Of a stretch of 64,000 bases of DNA, positions 37,093 through 44,912 are shown piece by piece. This stretch comes from Candidatus Thiodiazotropha sp. (ex Monitilora ramsayi) (GTDB lineage: Bacteria > Pseudomonadota > Gammaproteobacteria > Chromatiales > Chromatiaceae), in contig JAHXIO010000011.1 in NCBI GenBank assembly GCA_025655595.1, positions 62,001-126,000 on the forward strand, given 5' to 3'. Positions within the stretch are counted from its first letter, which is position 1. The number at the start of each line of letters is the position of its first letter. The translations under genes were made by a program, and so were the position numbers. Under the pieces are notes generated by a model, which ran no database searches, was not told the DNA's origin, and worked only from the letters and a program-made list of their open reading frames with translations.

Positions 37093-37722
37093 TCAAGCAG
37101 GTTGCGCCAGCATCAATCTTACCGCCAGTACCACGAAGATCAGGGCAGCCACCCAATATATGCCCCGTTGCAGTCGTGGTTTCCGGTTCAGCCAGGGGCT
37201 GACGGCTCCCGCCAGTAGCGCCAAGCCGCCAAATACCAGTAGCGTGGCGAGGATAAACAGCAGTCCAAAAACAATCATCTGCCAGACCACCGAGCCCGCC
37301 TGCGGATCTGCAAACTGGGGCAGAAAGGCCAGAAAAAAAAGCGAGACCTTTGGATTGGTGACATTCATGATGATACCCCTGCGATAGAACTGCCAGGGCT
37401 CTAACGGGGGTATGGATACGGATCCGGGCTCGATCATCGGCATCCGCAGGTATCGCCAGGCCAGGTAGAGCAAATAGGCGGCACCGAATATTTTCAATAA
37501 AGTAAACGCGAGGTGGGAAGTCTGAAAGATCGCCGCCACGCCCAATGTCACAGCCAGGGTATGGAAAATGAGGCCGGTGGAGAAACCGAGGGTTGCCATC
37601 AGGCCTGCCCAACGGCCCTGTAGCACTGACTGGGTCAAGACAAAGAGGTTGTCCGGACCGGGGACCAGAGCCAGCACCACTGCCGTGGCGAACAGGCTCA
37701 TCATCGTCTCAATGCCGACCAA
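37093..37722 (-). CDS. LysE/RhtB family amino-acid exporter
   Basis: 209 residues and about six helices. The N-terminal LVPGPDNLFVLTQSVLQGRW is the family signature (PGP near residue 22). Members export amino acids or homoserine-lactone-like compounds. The TTG at 37722 is the likely start because GGAGGGTGA lies at ideal spacing before it; the first ATG (37704) lacks such a box. The substrate cannot be assigned. Confidence 0.87.
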   Translation of the reverse strand: MVGIETMMSLFATAVVLALVPGPDNLFVLTQSVLQGRWAGLMATLGFSTGLIFHTLAVTLGVAAIFQTSHLAFTLLKIFGAAYLLYLAWRYLRMPMIEPGSVSIPPLEPWQFYRRGIIMNVTNPKVSLFFLAFLPQFADPQAGSVVWQMIVFGLLFILATLLVFGGLALLAGAVSPWLNRKPRLQRGIYWVAALIFVVLAVRLMLAQPA

Positions 37723-37912
37723 CAGTCACCCTCCTTTCGCACACTTCGTCACAATCGCCTGAGTTACCCCGACACCGGGTAGATTCTCCGGTTGTTCGAG
37801 CCTATACCCGGATGAAATCCGTACATTTCAACAGGTGCAACGCCACCCTTTCGACAGCGCCATCATACCGATCCAATTTCCTCTTTACTCCCTGATAGTT
37901 GTCACTCCCTGG

Positions 37913-37924
37913 TGTCAGATGACA
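37913..37924. promoter_or_regulatory. Dyad upstream of cysZ
   Basis: TGTCAGATGACA has perfect 5-base arms and lies 75 bases before cysZ, in a region of further TGTCAC/GTGACA half-sites (37909-37934). It may be an operator; no regulator is assigned. Confidence 0.3.
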
Positions 37925-37998
37925 AAGTGTGACAGTTAGGCCCCAAACTCTCAGGTGGAATCTGTTAAGATCCAGCACTTTGCAGTAAGGATTTCGTC

Positions 37999-38739
37999 AT
38001 GGCAAATACACCGCTTGACGGTGCCGGGTATCTGATTCGCGGTCTTCGCCTGATTAGCAAACCGGGGCTGCGACCTTTTGTCCTGGTGCCCCTCCTGGTC
38101 AATATTGTCGTCTTCTCACTGCTGGTCTGGTTGGGACTGAATCAGTTCGAGAGCTTGATGGACAGATTCCTTCCCGCCGACGAGAGTTGGCTCTCCTGGC
38201 TGCGCTGGCTGCTCTGGCCCCTGTTTGCCATCGCAGTGGTATTGATCATCTTCTATACCTTTACCGTAATCGCCAATCTGATCGCTTCACCCTTCAACGG
38301 CCTGCTGGCAGAGAAAGTCGAGCGTTACCTTGGTGGGGACTTGCCTCAGGAGCCCGGCGGGATGAAGCAGGTGATGAAGGAGGCCGTGCCGTCAATCCTC
38401 TCCGAACTGCGCAAAATGAGTTATTTTCTGTTGCGTGCCATACCGTTGTTGATCCTCTTTCTCATCCCCGTGGTCAATCTGGTGGCGCCTTTCCTCTGGA
38501 TGGCGTTCAGTGCCTGGTTCCTGGCGATTGAATATGGCGACTATCCCATGGCCAATCATGGCTTGAGCTTCAAGAAACAGTATCAGCGTCTGAAACAGAC
38601 TCGTCTCACGGCACTCTCTTTTGGCGGCGGCCTGACATTGATGATGATGGTGCCCTTGGTCAATTTTCTCGCAATGCCGGCAGCGGTTGCAGGGGCGACT
38701 GTCTTCTGGCATGAGCGTTTGCGGGGAATGACGGATTAG
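37999..38739 (+). CDS. cysZ: Sulfate transporter CysZ
   Basis: 246 residues of the CysZ/EI24 family. The N-terminal GAGYLIRGLRLISKPGLRPF is characteristic. Four hydrophobic regions follow (about 30-50, 65-95, 140-175, 205-235), with FNGLLAEKVE after the second. CysZ mediates sulfate uptake for cysteine synthesis in E. coli. TAAGGA lies 8 bases before the ATG. It stands alone and is convergent with the aminotransferase gene. Confidence 0.9.
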   Translation: MANTPLDGAGYLIRGLRLISKPGLRPFVLVPLLVNIVVFSLLVWLGLNQFESLMDRFLPADESWLSWLRWLLWPLFAIAVVLIIFYTFTVIANLIASPFNGLLAEKVERYLGGDLPQEPGGMKQVMKEAVPSILSELRKMSYFLLRAIPLLILFLIPVVNLVAPFLWMAFSAWFLAIEYGDYPMANHGLSFKKQYQRLKQTRLTALSFGGGLTLMMMVPLVNFLAMPAAVAGATVFWHERLRGMTD

Positions 38740-38765
38740 AGAACAATCGTTTTGTTCCTATCCCT

Positions 38766-38784
38766 GGTGCGGCAAGGCCGCACC
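38766..38784. repeat. REP-like palindrome between convergent genes
   Basis: GGTGCGGC-AAG-GCCGCACC is a perfect 8-base stem between cysZ and the aminotransferase gene, with no T-tract. It resembles dispersed intergenic palindromes and could also act as a bidirectional terminator. Confidence 0.45.
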
Positions 38785-38819
38785 CTACGCATCTCTGTGA
38801 CTCCGCGATTGGTGCTGAA

Positions 38820-39980
38820 TCAGGCAGCGATGAAGCGCCGAATTCGTTCCACACCCTCTGAAAGCTTCTCTAAATCGGTTGTGTAGGCAAAACGCAGGTG
38901 CGCCTCGGGCTGGTGGGCACCAAAATCGAGTCCCGGTGTCACTGCCACCCCGGCCTGCTCCAGCAGATCCTTCGCCAAGGTTCGACTGTCGTCGCTTATC
39001 TTCTCGCAACCCGCATAGAGGTAGAAGGCGCCCTGAGGGGTTACGGGTATGGAGAAGCCAAGTTCACGCAGGGCGGGAAGAAGAAAATCCCTTCTCGTTT
39101 CAAAGGCCTGTCGACGCTCCTCGAGAATAGCCAACACCTCCGGCGAGAAAGCGCTGAGGGCCGCGAACTGAGACAGGGTCGGTGCGGAGAGAAATATATT
39201 CTGCGCCAATCGATCCAGCGGATCGATAAAGGGTTGGGGCGCCACCAGCCAGCCAAGCCGCCAACCGGTCATACCGAAAAACTTGGAGAAACTGTTGATG
39301 ACGAAGATATCGCCGGCAAAACGGAGTGCCGTCCCCCCTGCCATGCCGTAGACCAATCCCTGATAGATCTCATCAACGATCAGTATGCCGCCAAGACGTT
39401 TTACCGTCTCATGAAGACGCTGCATCTCACTGTCCGACACCAGGGTGCCCGTCGGATTGGAAGGAGATGCGATCAATACCGCTTTGGTGTCGGGCTGCCA
39501 GGCGGACTCCACCAATTCTGCCGTCAACTGGTAGCCACTCTCCGGCCCCACGGGCACCGATAGCGGTTTGCCGTCGACCAGTTCGACGAAATGGCGGTTG
39601 CAGGGATAGCCCGGGTCGGCCATCAACACCGATTCACCGGGATTGATCAATACACTCAGCACCAGCTGCAATGCCCCGGATGACCCCGGCGTGACGATAA
39701 TCCGCTCGGGATCGACTGGAGTCCCGTAACGTTCAAGATAGAAGTCTGCGATAGACTGGCGAAGCGCAGGCAGCCCCCTGGCCGGTGTATAGTGAGTCTG
39801 GCCTTCAGCCAGTGCACGCTGCCCTGCCGCGATGATCGGTGCCGGCGTATCGAAATCGGGCTCGCCGATCTCCATATGGATGATCGAATGCCCTTCGGCT
39901 TCAAGCTTACGCGCCTGTGCCAGCAGATCCATGACATAGAAGGGGGCGATGCGCTGCATCCGCTCCGCTACCAGGCTCAT
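38820..39980 (-). CDS. PLP-dependent class I/II aminotransferase
   Basis: 386 residues of fold type I. The N-terminal MEIGEPDFDTPAPI is typical of aspartate/alanine-type enzymes. ASPSNPTGTLV (near 170) binds the cofactor, VDEIYQGLVY (near 200) follows, and the PLP lysine is in NSFSKFFGMTGWRLGW (near 235). The C-terminal arginine that binds the substrate carboxylate is in EAHLRFAY. Substrate may be alanine, aspartate or a related amino acid. Its start overlaps the stop of the upstream HAD phosphatase by 4 bases (ATGA), so the two are co-translated. Confidence 0.9.
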   Translation of the reverse strand: MSLVAERMQRIAPFYVMDLLAQARKLEAEGHSIIHMEIGEPDFDTPAPIIAAGQRALAEGQTHYTPARGLPALRQSIADFYLERYGTPVDPERIIVTPGSSGALQLVLSVLINPGESVLMADPGYPCNRHFVELVDGKPLSVPVGPESGYQLTAELVESAWQPDTKAVLIASPSNPTGTLVSDSEMQRLHETVKRLGGILIVDEIYQGLVYGMAGGTALRFAGDIFVINSFSKFFGMTGWRLGWLVAPQPFIDPLDRLAQNIFLSAPTLSQFAALSAFSPEVLAILEERRQAFETRRDFLLPALRELGFSIPVTPQGAFYLYAGCEKISDDSRTLAKDLLEQAGVAVTPGLDFGAHQPEAHLRFAYTTDLEKLSEGVERIRRFIAA

Positions 39981-40750
39981 CCCGTGATACTCCCGTGCAG
40001 GTCTCGAAGTAGCGCCAAATCGACAAAATCGTGGCCGTTTACCTGTCCCGACTTGACCTGAAACGGCGCCTGGGGTTCACCCATTTGATCCACAACCAGT
40101 TTGGCGCCGTTGAAATCGTCATCAACCGTGTAACCGTTAGTGGTCACCAGAATTGTCCGGATATCGGCTTGCAGCGCCGACTGCACCCCATTGTGTGAGT
40201 CCTCGACGGCCAGACAGGCCGACGGCGCCAGCCCCATCTGCTCCATCGCCCATTGATAAATATCCGGCGCCGGTTTTTTCGCCGGGACGATATCGCCTGC
40301 GGCAATCACTTCAAACCAATTTTCCGCATCGGGATCCAGACTGTGTTGCAACAGGGCACTGACATTCGCCGGCGTGGTTGTAGTGGCAATCGCCAGACGT
40401 AATCCCGCCTCTCTCGCCTCCTCCAGCAGCCGTTTCACCCCACTGCGCATTGGGATCAACCCTTCCCCAAGCATCTGCGTGTAGTGTGCTGTCTTGGCGG
40501 CATGAAGCCCAGCGATGAAACCGTCCAGATCATCGGGGCGTTGAAATTCCCGGTGATAGTTATCGAGAAAATGGCGGATTCGCTCTTTCCCCCCCGTGAC
40601 CGCCAATAACTTCCCGTAGAGGTCCACCGACCACTCCCAATCGAGGCCGGCATCGGTAAAAGCACGGTTAAATGCCACCCGGTGGCCATCTCTTTCGGTA
40701 TCCGCCAGGGTACCGTCCACATCAAATATCAGTGCTGCTAACTCTGTCAT
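39977..40750 (-). CDS. HAD family phosphatase, CbbY type
   Basis: About 257 residues. HAD motif I FDVDGTLADTERDGH (nucleophile Asp near residue 12), motif II in IATTTTPAN, motif III lysine in PAKKPAPDIY and motif IV in AVEDSHNG. The cap insertion and the ERDGHRVAFN segment match CbbY, a xylulose/ribulose-1,5-bisphosphatase found beside Calvin-cycle genes in many autotrophs. That would suit a carbon-fixing sulfur oxidiser, though no RuBisCO gene is in the window. ATG at 40750 was chosen; another ATG lies at 40762. Confidence 0.87.
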   Translation of the reverse strand: MTELAALIFDVDGTLADTERDGHRVAFNRAFTDAGLDWEWSVDLYGKLLAVTGGKERIRHFLDNYHREFQRPDDLDGFIAGLHAAKTAHYTQMLGEGLIPMRSGVKRLLEEAREAGLRLAIATTTTPANVSALLQHSLDPDAENWFEVIAAGDIVPAKKPAPDIYQWAMEQMGLAPSACLAVEDSHNGVQSALQADIRTILVTTNGYTVDDDFNGAKLVVDQMGEPQAPFQVKSGQVNGHDFVDLALLRDLHGSITG

Positions 40751-40940
40751 CTTCACATCCAAACTGCTGATTTGGCGCTAGCTTAACCAATGACCATTCA
40801 GCTTTCATCCCTCCTGCCGATAAAGAGAGGCGTGTAAAGCCTGTCAGGTCAATTGAGGCAGGGATTTCAACCTGTTAAACACATCGAAATAGTCCATGAT
40901 TCTGTATGGGAAAGCAGTTGGCAATGGGGGCGTGTCTCTG

Positions 40941-40969
40941 TTGTTTCACACTTCTCTTTCTGGTATAGA
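40941..40969 (+). promoter_or_regulatory. Probable dksA promoter
   Basis: TTGTTT (40941-40946) and an extended -10 TGG-TATAGA (40961-40969) with a 17-base spacer, about 30 bases before the ATG. The TGn extension may compensate for the weak -35. Confidence 0.5.
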
Positions 40970-40998
40970 TAGGCGCCTTCACTGAAGAGGTATCTTGA

Positions 40999-41442
40999 AT
41001 GGCCCAAAAGAAAGCCAAAGCACAACAGGAGGCGGGAGCCTTCGGTATCGAGCCCTATAAGATCAGGAAGGGCGAAGAGTACATGAATGAGAAGCAGGAG
41101 GCCCACTTTCGGGTGATCCTGCAGGCCTGGAAGGCCAATCTCATGGAGGAGGTCGACCGGACCGTGCATCACATGCAGGACGAGGCCGCCAATTTCCCTG
41201 ATCCGAATGATCGGGCTACCCAGGAGTCTGAGTTCAGTCTCGAGCTGCGTACCCGTGACCGTGAACGGAAATTGATCAAAAAGATCGACTCGACACTGGA
41301 GAAGATCGACAACCACGAGTATGGCTTCTGCGACTCCTGTGGCGTGGAGATCGGTATTCGCCGTCTCGAAGCCCGTCCCACCGCCTCACTCTGCATCGAC
41401 TGTAAAACCCTGGATGAGATCCGGGAAAAACAGATGGGATGA
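40999..41442 (+). CDS. dksA: RNA polymerase-binding transcription factor DksA
   Basis: 147 residues. The long coiled coil carries the tip aspartates in DPNDRATQE (D68 and D71) that reach the polymerase active site. The C-terminal zinc finger uses C111, C114, C132 and C135 (CDSCG...CIDC). DksA works with ppGpp to reset transcription in starvation. GAGG lies 8 bases before the ATG and an intrinsic terminator follows. It precedes gluQ as in E. coli. Confidence 0.97.
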   Translation: MAQKKAKAQQEAGAFGIEPYKIRKGEEYMNEKQEAHFRVILQAWKANLMEEVDRTVHHMQDEAANFPDPNDRATQESEFSLELRTRDRERKLIKKIDSTLEKIDNHEYGFCDSCGVEIGIRRLEARPTASLCIDCKTLDEIREKQMG

Positions 41443-41464
41443 GGTTTATTCACAGTATTGCGAC

Positions 41465-41490
41465 AAAAAACCGGCTTAAGCCGGTTTTTT
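41465..41490 (+). terminator. Intrinsic terminator after dksA
   Basis: AAAAAACCGGC-TTAA-type palindrome: stem ACCGGCTT/AAGCCGGT flanked by six A and six T residues, 22 bases after the dksA stop. It is nearly symmetric and could act in both directions. It ends just before the gluQ start. Confidence 0.92.
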
Positions 41491-41500
41491 GCTTTCCGGC

Positions 41501-42424
41501 ATGGAAAAATCCCGCGAAATAAACGGGGCCTACAGGGGGCGCTTCGCACCCTCTCCCACGGGTCCGCTTCACTTCGGCTCACTCGTCACCGCGCTGGGCA
41601 GCTATCTCGATGCCCGCAGTCATCAGGGAGAGTGGCTGGTACGCATGGAAGACCTGGACCGGACTCGGGAAGTGGAAGGTGCCGCTGATTGGATTTTGAA
41701 TGCCCTGGAACGGTTCGGCTTCGAATGGAACGGTACCGTAATCTACCAGTCACAGCGGACACAGGCATATGAGGCGGCGCTGGAAACCTTAATGCGAAAG
41801 GGTCAGGCCTACCCCTGCATTTGCAGTCGCAATGAGATCGCGATGACCGCTCAGACAGGTAAAGAGGGCCCTATCTACCCAGGCACATGCCGCAGAGGAA
41901 TAGAGAGATCGGATACGGCTCAGAGCATCAGACTGCTCACACAACACCGGGAGATTGCCTATACCGACAGGATTCAGGGTCGGATACGCCAGAACCCAAG
42001 CCTGGAGATCGGTGATTTCATCATCCGCCGCCGTGATGGCTTTTACGCCTATCAACTGGCCGTCGTCGTTGACGACGCTTGGCAGGAGATCAATCAGGTG
42101 GTTCGGGGATCGGATCTGCTGATGTCGACCCCACGGCAGAGATATCTGCAGCAATTGCTGGCACTGCCGACACCTGACTACGCCCACATCCCCTTGGCCG
42201 TGGACGGCGAGGGGCGAAAACTCAGCAAACAATATCGGGATGCGCCGGTGGATATCAACCGCCCCATTGATAGCCTGCTGCAGGCCTTGAGCTTTCTTGG
42301 CCAGCCACTACCTGCAGAGCGCCCCGACAATCTGAGCGAATTTTGGAGATGGGCTATCAGACACTGGTCAGTGGAGAGCATTCCAGCCAAACAAGCGCTG
42401 CCTGTCCAACCTCCCGCCTGCTGA
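41501..42424 (+). CDS. gluQ: Glutamyl-Q tRNA(Asp) synthetase
   Basis: About 307 residues, shorter than GluRS because the anticodon-binding domain is absent. The HIGH-like motif is in RFAPSPTGPLHFGSL (residues 15-30), the zinc site in YPCICSRNE...YPGTCR, and the KMSKS-like motif in GRKLSKQ near 235. GluQ attaches glutamate to queuosine in tRNA(Asp). ATG at 41501 is preferred; the upstream TTG at 41489 lies inside the dksA terminator T-tract. Confidence 0.94.
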   Translation: MEKSREINGAYRGRFAPSPTGPLHFGSLVTALGSYLDARSHQGEWLVRMEDLDRTREVEGAADWILNALERFGFEWNGTVIYQSQRTQAYEAALETLMRKGQAYPCICSRNEIAMTAQTGKEGPIYPGTCRRGIERSDTAQSIRLLTQHREIAYTDRIQGRIRQNPSLEIGDFIIRRRDGFYAYQLAVVVDDAWQEINQVVRGSDLLMSTPRQRYLQQLLALPTPDYAHIPLAVDGEGRKLSKQYRDAPVDINRPIDSLLQALSFLGQPLPAERPDNLSEFWRWAIRHWSVESIPAKQALPVQPPAC

Positions 42425-42491
42425 ATGCGACAGCCTGACTCATGTATGAGCCGACAGGGTCAATTCGGCATCCCACTTTTCAGGCGGACAG

Positions 42492-43007
42492 TTACAACCC
42501 GCTCACTTCCCTCAGGTATTTGAAAAGCTTACGGTATGCGGTGGGCGGCTGTGACTTTTCGCGCTCACGATGGACAGCCTGGATCAGGTGGCGGAGGTGT
42601 TGCCTGTCCGCATCGGGATAGTTGGTGAGAAACTCACCGAAATCCTCACTTTGTCCATCCACCAGCCGATCCCGCCAACGCTCCAATGCATGAAAACGTG
42701 CCACGTCGGTCTGGTGATTCCCGTCGATCTCGTCGACCACCTGGCGGATGGCATCGAGCGCTTCCCCTCGCAGCAGCTTGCCCAACCTTCGATAGTGGCG
42801 ACGTAGTGCATTGTGGGATTTGATCCGGGCGGTTTCCGCCAGTGCAGCCTGCATCTCCTCGCTCAGGGACATACGCGCCAGTTGAGCGGTCGGCAGCAGG
42901 GTCAGACGCTCCCCGAGCTTCTGCAGGGCAGCCATGTCCCGCTTGATCTGGCTCTTGCTGGGCTCAAGCGCTTCTACATCATCAAAATCGTCGTCTACGG
43001 GTTCGAT
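42492..43007 (-). CDS. yjgA: YjgA/DarP ribosome-associated protein, with probable AUC start
   Basis: The first ATG is at 42935, but the family's conserved N-terminal SKS-x-IKRD motif is encoded in the same frame just upstream (SKSQIKRDM, 42933-42959). The frame stays open to a stop at 43055 yet has no ATG, GTG, TTG or CTG. An ATC at 43007-43005 is preceded by GGAG with 8 bases between, giving I/M-EPVDDDFDDVEALEPSKSQIKRD, an acidic start typical of the family. It overlaps the recJ end by 13 bases. The protein would have 172 residues and acts in late 50S ribosome assembly. The alternative is a truncated protein from 42935. Confidence 0.78.
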   Translation of the reverse strand: MEPVDDDFDDVEALEPSKSQIKRDMAALQKLGERLTLLPTAQLARMSLSEEMQAALAETARIKSHNALRRHYRRLGKLLRGEALDAIRQVVDEIDGNHQTDVARFHALERWRDRLVDGQSEDFGEFLTNYPDADRQHLRHLIQAVHREREKSQPPTAYRKLFKYLREVSGL

Positions 43008-44716
43008 TGAATATACTCCACGATCAGTTGCGGCTGTCTCACACCGCGAAACTCATTTACATCGAGACGGTACGCAAGCTTCACCGTCTGAGTACTCTTC
43101 GGCAGCATTGACTGGTTGAAAGCGATACCCTCGACGATCTCACCGCCCCGCCCTGTCGAAAGCCTTAACTTGAGATGCCGCTCTCCCACCACGCGCTGAT
43201 GCTGCAGCCGGAACTCTCCCTCGAACAGCGGTTCCGGAAACGCCTGACCCCAAGGCCCGGCATCCCGCAATGTTTGCGCCACTTCCAAAGTTAAATCTTC
43301 CGGTTCCAGCTCGCCGTCGGTCAACAACAGACCTTGCAGCATAGTGGAATCTACACTCTCTTCGACCTCTTTTTCAAAAGCGCTCTTGAAGGCCTGGAAA
43401 GAATCAGTATTCAGGGTCATCCCCGCTGCCATGGCATGACCGCCGAAACGCTTCACCATATCGGGTTGACGGGTGGCGATTCGATCCAGCAGATCCCGCA
43501 TATGAAGCCCCTTGATCGATCGGGCAGAGCCCTTCAGCTGACCGTCACCACCATCGGCAAAAGCGATCACCGGGCGATGATACTGCTCCTTGATGCGGGA
43601 GGCCAATATACCGACCACACCCTGATGCCACGCCTTATCATACAGACACAGCCCGGCCGGCAGCTCACCTTCGGTCATCCGATGAAGCTGCTCCAGCGCA
43701 TCCTCGGCCTGCTCCCTCATCTCAAGTTCGATACTACGCCTGGCCTGGTTCAGCTCATCCAAAGTTTCGGCCAGCTCCTGGGCTACTGCCTCCGACTCAG
43801 TCAGCAGACACTCAATCCCCACTCCCATATCCTCAAGACGGCCCGCCGCATTGAGTCTCGGTCCAACCGCGAAACCCATATCAGACGCAACCACCCGGGA
43901 CAAAGGCCGCTTGGCCACTGCCAGCAATGCTCGAATACCGGGACGACAGCGACCGGCGCGAATCCGTCTCAGTCCTTGCGAGACCAGGATTCGGTTGTTT
44001 CTGTCCAATGGAACCAGGTCGGTGACCGTGCCCAAAGCCACCAGATCGAGCCAATCCGATATCTTGGGAGCCAGCAGTTGTTGTTGCTCAAACCAACCCG
44101 TTTCACTTAGCGCATTATGCAGCGCCGCCATTACATAGAAGATCACCCCGACACCGGCTAAATTTTTACTGCCGAACTCGTCTCCCGGCTGGTTTGGATT
44201 AACGATAGCCGCTGCTGCTGGCAGCTTATCGGCAGGCAGGTGATGATCTGTCACTAACACGGGTATGCCCAGTGCATTGGCTCGATCGATACCGGACAGG
44301 CTGGAGATACCATTATCGACCGTGATGATCAGACCCGGCTCACGCGCCGCCGCCAACTCGGCAAGCTCGGGGGACAAACCGTAACCATACTCGAACCGAT
44401 TGGGGACCAGGTACGATACATCTGGCGCCCCGAAGGACTTGAGAGCCAGCATCGCAAGCGCGGTGCTGGTCGCACCGTCTGCGTCGTAGTCTCCTACGAT
44501 GAGAATCGACTTTTTCCCCTTCAGAGCATCCATCAGCAGGGCTGCTGCCTGACCCACACCTTTCAGGCTACTCACTGGCAGAAGATGCGCCAATGCCAGG
44601 TCCAGCTCATCATCACTGTAGATCCCCCGAAACGCATAGATACGCTGCAGGACCGGGTGGACCTCAATGGAAAAGCGATTAACATCCTCTGCCGGCGTTC
44701 TTTGTACTATTTTCAC
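42995..44716 (-). CDS. recJ: Single-stranded-DNA exonuclease RecJ
   Basis: About 573 residues from the GTG at 44716, which has AAGG at 8 bases; the longer frame to 44758 adds a non-conserved leader. DHH-phosphoesterase motifs are DYDADGATSTALAML, VDNG, VTDHHLP and NPNQPG. The DHHA1 motif is GGHAMAAGM near residue 450, and an OB-like C-terminal region follows. RecJ degrades single-stranded DNA 5' to 3' in recombination and mismatch repair. It is divergent from batD and overlaps the 5' end of yjgA. Confidence 0.95.
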   Translation of the reverse strand: MKIVQRTPAEDVNRFSIEVHPVLQRIYAFRGIYSDDELDLALAHLLPVSSLKGVGQAAALLMDALKGKKSILIVGDYDADGATSTALAMLALKSFGAPDVSYLVPNRFEYGYGLSPELAELAAAREPGLIITVDNGISSLSGIDRANALGIPVLVTDHHLPADKLPAAAAIVNPNQPGDEFGSKNLAGVGVIFYVMAALHNALSETGWFEQQQLLAPKISDWLDLVALGTVTDLVPLDRNNRILVSQGLRRIRAGRCRPGIRALLAVAKRPLSRVVASDMGFAVGPRLNAAGRLEDMGVGIECLLTESEAVAQELAETLDELNQARRSIELEMREQAEDALEQLHRMTEGELPAGLCLYDKAWHQGVVGILASRIKEQYHRPVIAFADGGDGQLKGSARSIKGLHMRDLLDRIATRQPDMVKRFGGHAMAAGMTLNTDSFQAFKSAFEKEVEESVDSTMLQGLLLTDGELEPEDLTLEVAQTLRDAGPWGQAFPEPLFEGEFRLQHQRVVGERHLKLRLSTGRGGEIVEGIAFNQSMLPKSTQTVKLAYRLDVNEFRGVRQPQLIVEYIQSNP

Positions 44717-44791
44717 GGATAACCTTGGCACACGTGACGGGAGAGAGAGGGTCCACAATCCTGGACCTTCATCTGCAGAGAAGCCAGAATA

Positions 44792-44807
44792 AGGGGGTTA
44801 CCCCTTG
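44792..44807. repeat. Small hairpin in the recJ-batD gap
   Basis: AAGGGG-GTTA-CCCCTT is a perfect 6-base stem in the divergent promoter region. Possible operator or leader hairpin; no assignment. Confidence 0.3.
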
Positions 44808-44912
44808 AAACTTATGGCTTCATGCCCAATCTAACAGGTTGCTCATTATACTGCCTGAAAGGAATAGTGGCGAAACAGTGAAACATCATTGGACCCACCC
44901 AGCAGCAAGCCA

